DNA of 64,000 nucleotides from Helianthus annuus (lineage: Eukaryota; Streptophyta; Magnoliopsida; Asterales; Asteraceae), in the NCBI RefSeq assembly GCF_002127325.2, contig NC_035439.2:138695901-138759900 (forward strand), written 5' to 3'. The position numbers were made by a program, and so were the translations under genes. The notes under the pieces are model-generated. The model was not told the origin of the DNA and searched no databases. It was given only the letters and a program-made list of their open reading frames with translations. The number at the start of each line of letters is the position of its first letter. The first letter of the stretch is position 1. Below, in pieces: positions 45,568 through 57,246 of the stretch.

Positions 45568-48500
45568 TCATTCTACAGCTTTAAACAGATTTATAAGACT
45601 AAGCCTTTCACAAAAAACATCATGTTGACCTCCACTTAGGCCTTTTGTAAACACATCAGCCAATTGACTATCTGAGTCAATTTTCACAGTTCGAATAAAA
45701 CCAGAAGCAATTTTCTCTCGAAGAAAAAACAAATCCAACTCAAAGTGCTTTGTTCTTTCATGAAAGACAGGGTTAGCTCCAATTGAAATGGCAGCACTAC
45801 TATCACAGTATAAATTCAAGGGCACTTTACAGTTAACATTCAGTTCTTTTAAAACATTCACAATCCAAATAAGTTCACAGGTGGCTGAGCACATAGCTCT
45901 GTACTCAGCCTCTCCTGATGATCTAGACACAGTGCTCTGTTTTTTACTCTTCCAAGAGACCAAATTACTACCAAGAAAGACACAGTAACCAGACACAGAC
46001 TTTCTAGTCTGCAAACACTTACCCCAATCTGAATCAGCATAACAAGATACCTCAAGATTGTTTCCCTTTTTAAACAACAACCCTTTACCTGGACATGACT
46101 TGAGATATCTTAATAATCTCAAAGCAATTTTAAGATGACCCACTAAAGGCTTATGCATATACTGACTTAAAAACTGAACTGCATAACAAATGTCAGGACG
46201 TGTTAAGGACAAGTAGATCAACTTACCAATTAATTTTTGATAATTAGTAATGTCAACAACTTCCTCTTTTTCACTACTGAGTTTGTTATGCACAACATGA
46301 CTTGGCTCAATCGGGGTGTTAACCGGCTTACACCCAAGATACCCAAATTCAGCCAACAAGTCCAAACAGTATTTTCTCTGGTTTAGACACAACCCAGCTT
46401 TATCATATATAACTTCTAAACCTAAAAAATACTTTAACACACCCAGGTCTTTAATTTGAAAACTGTTGCTAAGCAGACCTTTTATTCTATTAATTTCATC
46501 AATATTGTTGCCCGTAACAACAATATCATCTACATATACTAATAAAGCAACAAACACAGAACCTTTGTTCATGACATACAAAGAATGATCACACTGACTC
46601 TGCACAAACCCAACACTAATCAACACATCAGTTAATTTTTCGTTCCACTTTCTGGGAGCCTGCTTTAAACCATACAAAGACTTTATTAATTTACACACTT
46701 TATTATCACCTTTAGTATAATACCCCTCAGGAAGTGTCATGTACACATTTTCAGTTATAGAACCATACAAGAAGGCGTTGTTTACATCTAATTGATATAA
46801 ACTCCACCCATTTTGAACAACAAGACTTAATATACACCTAACAGTAACCATTTTCACAACTGGTGAAAATGTTTCCCCAAAATCCAAACCTTCCCGCTGG
46901 TTGTACCCTTTAGCAACCAGCCTAGCCTTATATCGCTCTATCTCACCATTTGCCTTGTATTTTACTTTAAAGATCCATTTGCACCCTATAGGCTTTCTGT
47001 TAGCAGGTAATTCAACCACCTCCCAAGTGTTATTTCGAAGCAATGCTTCCATTTCTAGATTCATTGCTTCAACCCACTTGGGATCATTAACTGCTTCTCT
47101 ATATGTACTAGGTTCTATAGTTTTATTTAACCCACTAATAAAAGAAACAGAATCACCAGACAAGCATGCATAATTGACCACTCTATTAATGTCATATCTA
47201 ACACTATTATTTAACACATAGTCTTGATAACGTTTCGGAACAGAAGTAGGCCTAGAAGACCTTCTAATACTACCACCAGTTCCCTCAGATGGGTTGATCT
47301 CATCATTTGACACAGCCGTGTCCTCTGCCACGCCTGACTCCTCTCTATCACTACTATCTACACTAGACTCTATATTATGACCTAAATCAACAGGTCCAGG
47401 AGTGGCAGAAGTAGAGGGAATCGGCTGCTGAGCCTCACTAACTATGTCATGAGACCTATTTGCACCCTCTTCATCATTGGGAGTTTGAGGAATTTCAGTT
47501 GAAAATGCTTCATAACGGTCAAAAAAATTTACATGATTTAAACTTTTGTCTACATCAATGTTACCCATATCAATATCAAGGAGTTTAGACTTGAAAGGAA
47601 AAACATGTTCATAAAATTTTACATCCCTAGAAAAATATACCTTTTTCTCATCTAAACTCCACAACTTATACCCTTTTTTCACATTTGAATATCCAATTAA
47701 AACACACTTATCAGCATGATAAGCAAACTTATCAGATTCATTTAACACAGTACTGAAGCATAAACACCCAAAAGACCTCAAATGAGACAAGGAGGGTTCA
47801 AAACCAAACATCAACTCATATGGACTCTTACCTCCTAACACAGACGAAGGAAGCCTGTTAATCAAATACACAGCAGTTAGAACACAATCACTCCAAAACC
47901 TCAGTGGTAGCCCACCCTGAAACATCAATGCCCTGGCTATGTTTAAAAGATGTCTATGTTTACGTTCAACTACACCATTCTGCTGTGGTGTATATGAACA
48001 GGAGGTTTGATGCAAAATACCTTTTTGTTTCATAAAAAAGTTCATCTGATTATTCACAAATTCAGTTCCATTATCACTACGAAACACTTTCACTTTAGTT
48101 TTAAACTGAGTTAAGATAAGCTCATAAAAATCTTTTAAATTTTCGAAAACCTCCATTTTATTTCTAAGAAGATAACACCAAACAGATCTAGTATAGTCAT
48201 CAACAACAGTTAAAAAATACTTGTATCCTTCATAACTAGTAACCCTATAAGGACCCCATAAGTCTAAGTGCACTAAATCACCAATGCCCTTAGACTTATG
48301 ATCACTCAACGGAAATGGTACTCTAACTTGCTTTGACTTATGACAAATTTCACATGGATCATGCTCAACAGTTTTAATTTCAAGCTTATCTTTTAACACA
48401 GCCAGAACCTGATCAGAAGGGTGGCCTAACCTACTGTGCCACACATTAGATTTATCAACACTATTATAACACAAATTTACACTATTACCATGTCTACCCA

Positions 48501-49950
48501 CATAATACAGCCCATTTTCCTGGTTACCAATCACCAGGACTTTCTTTGATTTCAAATCCTGTAACATACAATTACTTTCATTAAACAATACAGCAATATT
48601 ATTGTCTTTTGCTAACTTATGCACTGACAGCAGATTGACACTATAACCAGGAACAAAGAAAACATCTTTTAAAACAACATTATTAATCAGTTTCAATTCA
48701 CCAATCTTTATGACATTTACACTAGTTCCATTTGGATGACCAACTTTTAAACCACATTCAGAAACATCAACACAGTTAATCATATCCTTATCAGTATTTA
48801 CCATATGTTGATTTGCCCCCGAATCAACAACCCATCTATAACCATGTTCAAAATTAACAAAACTAGAACAACTAACAAAGTTATTCACATAACTAGACTC
48901 ACCTGCCATGTTAGACTTTTGCTGCTCTCCTTCTGACTTTTCACCAATTAAACTCATCAACTTAGTAATCTGCTCAGAAGTAAAAGGAAGAGCAGATGCA
49001 ACAGAACTAGAAGGAGCAGCAGACTGGTTTGACCTGCTATTCACATTGTTCCTACCTGACTGACCTACAGATCTCTTTTTCATACCAGGAGGATATCCAA
49101 TTATCTCAAAACATCGATCAACAGTATGACCCAACATATTACAATGAGTACATTTCAACACAGAGTTAGAACCCCTAAAATTTCTCCTAGATGAACTTTG
49201 ATTAGGTTGACTAGATCTAGCAACATAAGAAACACTTTGACTCTTAGACCCACCACTAGAGAGTCTATGTGACTCTTCTCTAGAAACAATAGAGAAAGCA
49301 ACTTTCACAGATGGAAATGATTCTCTTGTCAAAATATTGGTTCTCACAGGCTGATACACATCATCCAGCCCCATGAGAAACTGCATTAACTTTATAAGAG
49401 CAGAGAAATCATTATAATCCTTAGCAGCTTGACAAGAACATGAAGGCAATTGAAGCATTGCATCAAACTGCTTCCACATTGTTGTCAACCTGTTATAATA
49501 CTCAGCAACAGTACTACCATTTTGAGCTATACAGTTTATCTTTTTATACAGATCATAGACAACAGAACCATCAATTTTATCAAAAGATTCTTTTAAATCA
49601 GTCCATACTTCAGAAGCTAGTTTAGAAAAAACTTGACCAAGAAACAGTTCTTCTGAAACAGAATTCAACAACCAAGTAAGTACAACAGAATTGCACCTAT
49701 CCCATTGAGCAGCTAATATTTCATCATCCTTAGACTTTTCCACTTTACCATCTATAAACCCATACTTGTTTTTAGCTTCTAAAGCCAATTTCATGGCACT
49801 AGACCACACAGCATAATTCTCAGTACCTTTGAGTTTAACACTAACAATAGTCAAACTACTGGAGTCACTAGGATGTAAGTACAACGGATCTCCTATGTCC
49901 AGTTTACCAATCAAAGTCTGAGAAGTACTTGGAGCACTTTCAGGAGGCAT
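45568..49950 (-). CDS. gag-pol: Copia gag-pol polyprotein, uninterrupted
   Basis: The frame is open from 49992. I prefer the second ATG (49950, MPPESAPSTSQTL), giving about 1460 residues, a normal copia length. Order: gag (UBN2-like, residues ~40-230), zinc knuckle CTHCNMLGHTVDRC, protease VVDSGANQHM, integrase HHCC finger (HSRLGHPSD...CEIC) and core (HLDLWGPY, FRSDNGTEF, QQNGVVERKH), reverse transcriptase (QLDVNNAFLYG, YVDDIVVTGN), RNase H (CYADSDWGK, SSGEAEYRAM, NLYCDSSAAI) and terminal LADVFTKGL. Copia order has integrase before RT, as here. No stop, frameshift or missing catalytic residue is visible. It lies within a young element with identical LTRs, so it may be active. Confidence 0.95.
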   Translation of the reverse strand: MPPESAPSTSQTLIGKLDIGDPLYLHPSDSSSLTIVSVKLKGTENYAVWSSAMKLALEAKNKYGFIDGKVEKSKDDEILAAQWDRCNSVVLTWLLNSVSEELFLGQVFSKLASEVWTDLKESFDKIDGSVVYDLYKKINCIAQNGSTVAEYYNRLTTMWKQFDAMLQLPSCSCQAAKDYNDFSALIKLMQFLMGLDDVYQPVRTNILTRESFPSVKVAFSIVSREESHRLSSGGSKSQSVSYVARSSQPNQSSSRRNFRGSNSVLKCTHCNMLGHTVDRCFEIIGYPPGMKKRSVGQSGRNNVNSRSNQSAAPSSSVASALPFTSEQITKLMSLIGEKSEGEQQKSNMAGESSYVNNFVSCSSFVNFEHGYRWVVDSGANQHMVNTDKDMINCVDVSECGLKVGHPNGTSVNVIKIGELKLINNVVLKDVFFVPGYSVNLLSVHKLAKDNNIAVLFNESNCMLQDLKSKKVLVIGNQENGLYYVGRHGNSVNLCYNSVDKSNVWHSRLGHPSDQVLAVLKDKLEIKTVEHDPCEICHKSKQVRVPFPLSDHKSKGIGDLVHLDLWGPYRVTSYEGYKYFLTVVDDYTRSVWCYLLRNKMEVFENLKDFYELILTQFKTKVKVFRSDNGTEFVNNQMNFFMKQKGILHQTSCSYTPQQNGVVERKHRHLLNIARALMFQGGLPLRFWSDCVLTAVYLINRLPSSVLGGKSPYELMFGFEPSLSHLRSFGCLCFSTVLNESDKFAYHADKCVLIGYSNVKKGYKLWSLDEKKVYFSRDVKFYEHVFPFKSKLLDIDMGNIDVDKSLNHVNFFDRYEAFSTEIPQTPNDEEGANRSHDIVSEAQQPIPSTSATPGPVDLGHNIESSVDSSDREESGVAEDTAVSNDEINPSEGTGGSIRRSSRPTSVPKRYQDYVLNNSVRYDINRVVNYACLSGDSVSFISGLNKTIEPSTYREAVNDPKWVEAMNLEMEALLRNNTWEVVELPANRKPIGCKWIFKVKYKANGEIERYKARLVAKGYNQREGLDFGETFSPVVKMVTVRCILSLVVQNGWSLYQLDVNNAFLYGSITENVYMTLPEGYYTKGDNKVCKLIKSLYGLKQAPRKWNEKLTDVLISVGFVQSQCDHSLYVMNKGSVFVALLVYVDDIVVTGNNIDEINRIKGLLSNSFQIKDLGVLKYFLGLEVIYDKAGLCLNQRKYCLDLLAEFGYLGCKPVNTPIEPSHVVHNKLSSEKEEVVDITNYQKLIGKLIYLSLTRPDICYAVQFLSQYMHKPLVGHLKIALRLLRYLKSCPGKGLLFKKGNNLEVSCYADSDWGKCLQTRKSVSGYCVFLGSNLVSWKSKKQSTVSRSSGEAEYRAMCSATCELIWIVNVLKELNVNCKVPLNLYCDSSAAISIGANPVFHERTKHFELDLFFLREKIASGFIRTVKIDSDSQLADVFTKGLSGGQHDVFCERLSLINLFKAVE

Positions 49951-50618
49951 ATTGACAACAACAAAAGAAACACCAAATATACAAGCAGACAATCAACAAG
50001 TGAACCAACAGGAAACACACAAAGAACAAAATAATCAAACACACAAAGGCGAAACTGAGTCAGGGGCCAGATTCCAGGTTCATCACTCAAAGGTGCCTGG
50101 ACAAGTCTTTACTCAGGAGCCAAACAACACTAGACAACAATAACAGCCAAGAACAAATATATGTGCCGGTCCTCACTACCCCGACTTCAACTAAACCAAT
50201 CAACAGAAATAAAAGAGAGAGATAGAACCAACTTACAGAGGGTGCAATCAAACCTTCAAAGAACACCAGATCTGTAGTTTTCAAGAACTACTGGACCTGA
50301 TGCAAGAAAACACTTCTGGCTAGTTTGCCCTAGATCTTCTAAGGATCTAGAGACCAACACAGAAGTCTTGACAAGGAGAAGATACAAAGAACCTTCAGAG
50401 AATGAACAGATCTATATAGATCTGTTAACAACCAGCCGACCCTAAGCTAGGGTTTCGATCAACACCACCAGAGAATAACCAGATCTAACCAGATCTGATA
50501 TCAACAAAAGTTTCCGAGCACAGAAACCCTAAACAAACAACAACAAAGAAACTAATCAGAAAACACAAGACCAATCGCAGCGGATATAAAAAAAGTAGAT
50601 CATCAACAGGAGCTTATA

Positions 50619-50630
50619 GCTCTGATACCA
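50619..50630 (-). promoter_or_regulatory. Copia primer binding site (initiator Met tRNA)
   Basis: The minus strand reads tggtatcagagc immediately inside the 5' LTR (50631). Confidence 0.9.
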
Positions 50631-51232
50631 TGTTAAAACAATGGTATGGAAGTTGATGAACCAGAAAATAACAATCACACACAAAGAAATAGCGACAAAA
50701 CGTGACCAAAAATCTTATTAACCCAAACCAAAAAAGTTCCCCCCAAAAAACCCTAGATCTTACAACTGTAAGATCAATACAAAAGGAACGATACAACCAG
50801 AGGTGATGATCATCCACTGATGATCACCTATACCAACAATATACAGGAATCTCTCTAACAGATGAGAGATTCAAAGATCCAACGATGAAACTTCAACAAA
50901 CCCTAACTTTACAGTGAAAGTGAAAAACAAACAATGAAAGAGATCTAGAACTCTCCAACTGATCAAGGCTTTTTATATTCTCGAACACAGCATGTTACAC
51001 CCAGGTCTTCAACTATTGCATTTTGTCAGCTGCAGTCCTTATTGTTACAACAAGCACCCTGAGATATTTTAACCACTTGCAAACCAACTTGTAACAAACA
51101 TAACAGATCAGATATAACCGGCCCAAAGCCCATCTATCACATAAGCTCAAATAAGAGCCCAATAAATAAAATAAAGTCTAGACTGATATAAAGCCCAGAA
51201 TGAAACAAATAACATAACATGTTATTTTAACA
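50631..51232 (-). repeat. Copia 5' LTR (602 bp)
   Basis: Promoter LTR of the copia element, with a minus-strand TATA box at about 50969-50977. It matches the 3' LTR base for base by eye. Confidence 0.92.
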
Positions 51233-51476
51233 GGATTTGTGGTTTTTAGGGTTCAAGATTCATGTTTGAACATAAAGATGTGAAATTTGGTCCAAAATCT
51301 TGATACCCAGATGAAAAAAATCCAAACTTTATAACAAGAAACTATATTTCTTGAAAATTCATGCAAGATTTAGGAAAAAAGGTAGAAAAAAACACAGAAA
51401 TGGAGATGGGTTTGGTGGGATTTTGTGGTGTTTAGGGTTCAAGATTAATGTATGAACATAAAGATGTGAAATTTGG

Positions 51477-53412
51477 GGGTGTGTTTACTTCAAGCTTCAA
51501 AGTTCAAAGCTTCATGGTCTTTTAACCTATTTGAGAAACACAAGCAAGCATCAAGAAATGAGTAGATAGATACCCACTTGCAATGAAGCGCGTGATGAGC
51601 GCGTAGATTTCTTTCAGTTGTCACCAAGACACCAACTTTCGATGCGTATCACACCTGTCGAGTTCTGATAGGTTGCTTCATCTAAGAAGCATTTTATCTT
51701 TCGGTCTTTGTCCGTACATAATGATTTAGTTTGGATTTCACATCAAAATTTTATTTGATCTATATTTTAATTTATAAATTTTTTACTTTTACCTTACAAA
51801 AATTTAACTCTTTTGGTCTACTTTTAATGTAGGTTAAATCTTTTTATTTGCTAGAGCTTATATTATAAAGTTTTGTTTTTAGCTCAATGAATAATTGAGG
51901 AGATGATGGAATTGGTGCTATATATATACAAGCAATGTAAATAGGAATATATGTACCAAATATGTCTTGGTGCAACTTTTAGGTTACTAAAGTTATGCAA
52001 ACTTTATATATGTGATGTTGAAGTTAAAATGTTCGATATAGCTCTTTATGGAAGAAGGCTTCAAGCAAGCGGTAAAGTAGTTTGTTCACTACATTGAGTT
52101 TAAAATATTTATGATGTCGGGTTTTCAACGTCTCGTGGATTTAGCAAAAATAATGTTTCGATGAGATCATTCAATCTAAGTTATAGTCGATTTGGGAATT
52201 TCACGCCATTAGCCTTAATTAATTCATGTTGATTTGTAGAGTTTAATAGTTGTTGAAGGGACACAATCGACAACACCTTGATAATAAGAGTTTGAGGGTG
52301 TCAAAGGGCCTCAGTTAAGGTTCACTTCCATAGTGCAAGTGGGGTCGGGGGAGAAGCTAATATTGCTAATATTGCTACACCAAAACTTATGTTTTCAGTC
52401 GTAGTTAATCAATGCTAATATTGCTACACCAAAGAATAAGCCACCTTGGATATAAACCTAATGCACGATCTTTGTATATACAACCCGCGTAGTTGTATTC
52501 TATGCATATAATCCGTGACTAAAAGCAACTCTCTAGCGAGGTCATAAACGTTGCCAAATCTTAACCGCCAACTAAACTACATGAATACCTATGTTGCTAT
52601 TGTCATATTTTTAAAACATGGGGTTGGAAGCTTTAGGTGTCATGAAAAGGAGCATTGACACATTGAAGACAAAAAAAGTAAAAGATCAACAAGCGATATT
52701 ACATGCCTTCTTAATTATGGTTCTAGAGAATAGAAAAGGATGATAATGAGCTTGGAGGCCGTTCTACCATAAAATTTGATTGGGTGGTCACTAGCTAGAG
52801 ATCGATAAATGATCATTCCAAGTATTGTCGTTTTCCAATTTGTTTTAAAGATGTTGTCTAATTTAATTGTAACGGATAATATACATGAACTTGATCAATT
52901 TTGTGATAGCTCTTTGATTTGAGAGTTGATATGATTTGGACATGTAAAGCTAGATGCATGTAATGTGAATAAAAAGATATGAAGGTCGGTGTCTATTAGG
53001 AATCTTTGGTCTTTTCTTGAAAAAGATTAACTAAATTAAGTTTCACAATTATTTTATTTTCAGAGATAAGCTTTTTATAGGTTTTCTTTGAACTATTAAT
53101 ATACTCGTTACCTACTTGACCGTGATGTGGCTTTATAAGTTAATATTAAGTTATGCATCACCTAATAAGTTATATTGGATTTTACATTATAGTAGTAAGT
53201 ATTGGGTGACACATTACTTAATTTGACTATGATGAGCCTTAATGAGTTATATTGGGCGATACATTATCCGTGAGTTATAATCCAACAAATATATACAAAC
53301 CAAACCAAACCAAACCATTTACAATTATAATCCCTACAAATCTATAGCATATAATAAAAGAAATTAATAGAGGGGCATTTGTTATTATTCTAAACTATTA
53401 GTTATAGATAAT
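51477..53412. other. Distal upstream/intergenic region, no gene recognised
   Basis: AT-rich sequence beyond the tandem array. A short direct repeat (atgctaatattgctacacca) occurs near 52366 and 52414. There is no long frame, splice pattern or transposon end that I can support. The part near 51480-51720 could hold distal SEP-like regulatory sequence, but nothing shows it directly. Confidence 0.45.
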
Positions 53413-53414
53413 TA

Positions 53415-53670
53415 CTTCCTCCGTCCCATTAAAAGTGTCATATTTTGAATTTTCAAAGTCTTTATTTATAAACTTTGACCTTAAATAATTTTGTTTGTGT
53501 TAGATAATACTTGATAAAAGTTATATGATTTGAGTGTGTTTTACAAGTGTTTTTATCGGGTTAATTTTCATCAAGTTTTATATAACACAAAAATATATAA
53601 TTAAAGTTAAAGTTTATAAATATAGACTTTGAAAATTCAAAATAAGGCACATTTAATGGGACGGAGGGAG
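53415..53670. mobile_element. Stowaway-type MITE (Tc1/mariner)
   Basis: The ends are cttcctccgtcccattaaa and (inverted) ctccctccgtcccattaaa, with a TA duplication at 53413-53414 and 53671-53672. The inverted match extends through tattttgaattttcaaagtc for about 100 bp each side, so the element folds back on itself. The CTCCCTCCGTCCC end is the classic Stowaway terminus. Confidence 0.92.
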
Positions 53671-54282
53671 TATTATTTAATTTAAATTACTAAATTTAAT
53701 TAGTTGATATCACGATTGAATATATATTATATTTAAAAACTTAAAGTATATAAAATTTACTGATATTGATGAACATATATTTTATAGATAATATATGAAA
53801 ATGTTTAAATAGCATTAGCTTTAGATTATTTATAAATAAACGACTTACGTTTTTTTGGTTAAAAGTTGGGTTTGTTTTTATAAACTAAACTCAATCAAAT
53901 AAAAACGTCTTTCTCAAATGTTATAATAACCACTGTCCGAGTATAACCTTTAATATAATGTACTATGTTGGGTTTGTTTGTATAGTACCATGTTTATTAT
54001 ATTAATTTAATATCATTATCAAACTATCAATGTTAATGTTATATTAACATTAAAGCATGTTAATGATTGATATAACCTTTAATCTTGTGTACAATGAGTA
54101 ACTACGATATAATAAAAATTATAAAAAACAATTAGTACTTTAATCTAATAAAATTAGCAAAGAAACTCAATATTACTGTGATGACATCATAGAAATGTGG
54201 CATCTTACATGTTTGTATACCGGCACATATTATTTTTGTAATTGCATTGAAGTGAATTTCAGTTAGTTTTCCCTAACATATA

Positions 54283-54443
54283 TTTTTTTTGAACGGCCAA
54301 CAAAATCAATTCTGAGCACTCTCGGGACACCCACTGGACAAACGGAGTACTCCGAGAGTAACCCGAGTCCGCCACCAATTCCGGGGAAAACCCAGTACCC
54401 CACCCGCCCGTAGGCACGATGGTGAAATTACCGGTAAAACCCG
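54283..54443 (-). mobile_element. Plant SINE (probably 5' truncated)
   Basis: A 15-bp duplication tttccctaacatata flanks it (54268-54282 and 54444-54458). On the minus strand it ends ggccgttcaaaaaaaa, a poly-A tail after the TGCCGTTC-like motif common in plant SINEs. The body includes cgtgcctacgggcgggtggg and gggttactctcggag. No clear pol III A box is at the head, so the 5' part may be missing. Confidence 0.82.
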
Positions 54444-55017
54444 TTTCCCTAACATATAAATAGATGTTTATCGTGAGAAACTGCAGATATATTATAAAGA
54501 TTAAAACATCATGCAAATATATATTATAAAGATTAAAGCATAATGTTTTATAAAGATCCTACTTTTTATACATTTGTAAACTTAAAGAATATAGAAAGAT
54601 AAATTACTTATAAAACCAATCGAGTTATCATTTCATGATATTTTTGGATTCTCAAAGCCCTCGAATATTGAAATAGTTTTCTATATCTAATATTATATTC
54701 CATTATCGCCTCTAATTGCAGCCAAATATTGCATTGTTATCTTTGTTGTTTCAGTTTTCTCACCTCCACTTTCACCACTAAACAGATATAGATGGTATCG
54801 AGTAGTTGCAAAACATGAACACATTATCCCCAAGTAAAGTTATCTATCAATATATTAGTTAGCAACCAAACTATCCCTAAAATGATATAAGTAATTAAAC
54901 TGAGTAAGAGAGTGTATATAAGCAATATAGTATTTTAGGCTTAGTAAGTTATGTGGAACAGTGCATTAATTTCATGGATGCTTTATGTAAGTCGTTTGGG
55001 AAGTAGGATGACGCGAA

Positions 55018-55280
55018 GCATTTTTTTTATAATTTGGTACATAAAATTAGATTTATTCAATCCATGTAATGCAAAAAGTTTTTTAACATATGACTTTTTA
55101 TTATATAGTATACAAAATTGCATTTATTCAACACATACAATGCATGGGTTTTTAAAAATATAATTTTTTTATTATTTAATATATAAAATTACATTTATTT
55201 AATTCGTGTTAAATAAGGTTTTTTAACAATATATTATTTTATATACAATTAAATTTATTCTGCCCGTGTAATAAACAGAG
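55018..55280. repeat. Degenerate AT-rich tandem repeat, four units
   Basis: Units of roughly 65-75 bp of the type ttttttattatatagtatac followed by aaaattgcatttattcaaca and a catgtaatg segment repeat about four times with many changes. Confidence 0.65.
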
Positions 55281-55426
55281 CTCTAACCTAGTCATAATAT
55301 AATCCAAAGTACAAATACCCCTAATTTTACAATCAAATTAGGAGCCATTTAAATCAGCTATATACAACAAGATGATACGTTCGGGTAATCCAGCCACTAA
55401 TTCCAATACACAATATCACTACCATG

Positions 55427-55898
55427 CAAGGTCGTCCCTACGTTTTTGCAGACCCTAAGCGAACTATGAAGTGGGACCCTAATTTCGCCAATTAACTCTC
55501 CCCAATCCCGACGCCATAGGTGATTACCCTTACTTTTTTCGTCTAGTGATAGCCAATAGCCTAGAAATTGAAAGCAGATTGTGATGGGAAGTGGGAACGA
55601 TGATTGCGGTTGTATTTAGGGGTTTTAGGCCGCTAAATATCGATGATTAGGTCGATGGTTGTTGTGTTGTAATAGTTGGAAATCAAGGCGGAACGGGTTT
55701 TGAAACTCGGCTTTTTTTTGCTAAACAATATTTTTTTTAGCTCATTCAATGAAAAACTAGTTTTGTTTTGAAATAAACGTATTTATTTAGGCCTAATACA
55801 TATGTTATATATAAAAACTTTATAAAAACTTGGAGGCCCTTATTTTTTAGTGGCCCTAGGCCCGTGCCTAGGTTGACAAGCCTGTGGAACCAACCCTC
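55427..55898. mobile_element. Non-autonomous hAT-type element
   Basis: A perfect 8-bp duplication ctaccatg lies at 55419-55426 and 55899-55906. The left end is caaggtcgtccctacg, and the inverted right end begins gagggttggttcc. Internal phrases (gaccctaagcgaac; ggccctaggcccgtgccta) are typical of the gggccc-rich hAT family represented at 2021. It has no coding capacity. Confidence 0.7.
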
Positions 55899-55906
55899 CT
55901 ACCATG

Positions 55907-56128
55907 TGAAATGATTCCTTAAGTCCTCATGTGAGATTCTTTGAGCACACACGTCAAACCCATTTTACGACACTTATAAAACCAGGTAGGTATTCTGAGC
56001 TAACAATTCTTGCTATAGTATATACATTGCTACCAACAGAGATGCGGTATCAAGGCTCATATGTTTAATTTTTTTAATTCTTAAACCACCAATTCCAACA
56101 CATAGGCTGATATGTTAAATTTTTTTAA
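55907..56128. repeat. Local duplication at a transposon insertion point
   Basis: A phrase with core aggctcatatgtttaatttt and cttaaaccaccaattccaac begins near 56050. It partly recurs from 56104 (aggctgatatgttaaatttt); this second copy is cut by the Mutator-like element, and its remainder (cttaaaccactaattccaac) is found at about 60863-60885. Confidence 0.6.
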
Positions 56129-56401
56129 GGGGAAATTACAAAAATGTCAGTTGACCAACTCACATTACCAAAATGTCACCTTCAAGCGTCCATGGAGTGG
56201 CGCATAAACCATGGGAGGCGTCCATGTGTCATTTATTGCGTCCATCAAGGGGGTGGTGACACGTGTCCGACAAACCCGTTGCGTTGATTGACGCATAGTA
56301 TCGACGTCTCTTACACGGCTTGCTTCAATGATAGAAAAGTTATGTGGCTTGCGTCTGTGTCGTGTTATGGTTGACGCAATAGAGATGTCAGGCCAACGCA
56401 C

Positions 56402-56572
56402 TAGAGTGGTCTGGCCTACGCATTAGAGCATAAGGGTCGACGACTTCGAGTGGTCTGGCTGACGCATTAGAGCGTAAAGGCCGACGCCTTCGAGTGGTCT
56501 GGCTGACGCACTAGACTGTAAGGCCGACGCATTTTAGGGGACACCCCGACGCACTAGAGTGGTCTGGCTGAC
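56402..56572. repeat. Subterminal minisatellite of the Mutator-like element
   Basis: About four units of 50-60 bp contain gagtggtctggctgacgcat and taaaggccgacgcc, with decreasing similarity. The right subterminal block (60482-60606) instead repeats gaggagtcagccaagcca about five times. Confidence 0.82.
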
Positions 56573-56832
56573 AAATGGAAGTAGTTTGCATACTTTCAAC
56601 CGTACGTTTGAAGCGTCTAAAGGCCACGTTGACGCTTTAACTGTCCATATTGACTCATTAACTTTCGTACATTCTCCATCACGTTTTGAAAGAGTTGTTA
56701 TGTCATTGATGCATAATTAATAATAATGTTTTTAAGTTGTGACTTTTTACGGTACTTTTTTTTATAAATAGTAGGTTGAAATTGAACCCGCATTCACTTA
56801 ATTGGGGAATACAACATTTTACTAACGAAGCC

Positions 56833-56840
56833 TATAAATA
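56833..56840 (+). promoter_or_regulatory. TATA box before the small ORF
   Basis: TATAAATA in cctataaatagacaca lies about 70 bp upstream of the ATG at 56910, with an A/C-rich leader (caatttcactacatcaca) between: a plausible plant core promoter inside the Mutator-like element. Confidence 0.55.
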
Positions 56841-56909
56841 GACACAAACTTCAATACAATTTCACTACATCACATTTGTATTTCATTTCAAACTTCTCTG
56901 AAAACGAAA

Positions 56910-57210
56910 ATGGATTCTTGGACCAAAGTAGGCACCTATACCAATTACGATAATTCATTATGGGAGCGGGTATTCAACCTTTTTTTGCATTCACCTACAA
57001 GAGACAACCCGTACGTTAGAGGTCGTGAGGACTCGTTGTGCTTTTCTACGCTTCAAATGTGCCCGTTATCTAGGAAGGTACAAAAACATGAATAACCCGG
57101 AGAACGAGTTGGATGAAGAAGAGGTCATTCAAGAGGCCCTACTCGACTACGCTATCCTTTACGAGGAGGACTTTGAACATTTTTCCGTGTTTGAAACTTT
57201 GAAGAATTAA
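56910..57210 (+). pseudogene. Small promoter-linked ORF, frameshifted; possibly Myb/SANT-like
   Basis: An ATG (MDSWTKVGTYTNYDNSLWER) starts a frame that ends at 57095. From about 57025 the next frame is open to TAA at 57210 and carries the more protein-like C-terminus (NELDEEEVIQEALLDYAILY then EEDFEHFSVFETLKN). The pattern W-x-R-V, later an acidic DEExxIxxAL-x-Y and F-x-F...LK, resembles the Myb/SANT-like ORFs that accompany PIF/Harbinger-type elements (often named GST T3-like). The match is weak and no domain is certain. About 100 residues would be encoded if the two frames were one. There is a TATA box 70 bp upstream. Confidence 0.4.
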
Positions 57211-57246
57211 TTATTAAGTGTCTTGTTTTTTTAATAACATGCTATG

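Larger units (their letters stand above)
44958..51232 (-). mobile_element. Full-length Ty1/copia retrotransposon, very young
   Basis: Two 602-bp LTRs (44958-45559 and 50631-51232), tgttaaaac to ttttaaca, look identical by eye over their full length. The duplicated target is ggatt (44953-44957 and 51233-51237). The minus strand shows a PBS tggtatcagagc three-prime of the 5' LTR (50619-50630), one uninterrupted gag-pol ORF, and a PPT (gaaggggggat next to 45560). Every structural part needed for autonomous transposition appears present. It is inserted 576 bp upstream of the SEP-like ATG, in the same orientation. Confidence 0.95.
44440..51475. repeat. About 190-bp tandem repeat in the SEP-like leader/promoter, four copies
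   Basis: Copies lie at about 44440-44628, 44629-44825, 44826-51291 (split by the copia element) and 51292-51475. Each runs from ccaaa(a/t)tcttgacacccag through aactttataacaagaa and aaaattcaagcaagattta to gatgtgaaatttgg. The first copy begins about 58 bp upstream of the SEP-like ATG, so the array covers the leader and proximal promoter. On the gene's strand the units are rich in pyrimidine stretches. Confidence 0.85.
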
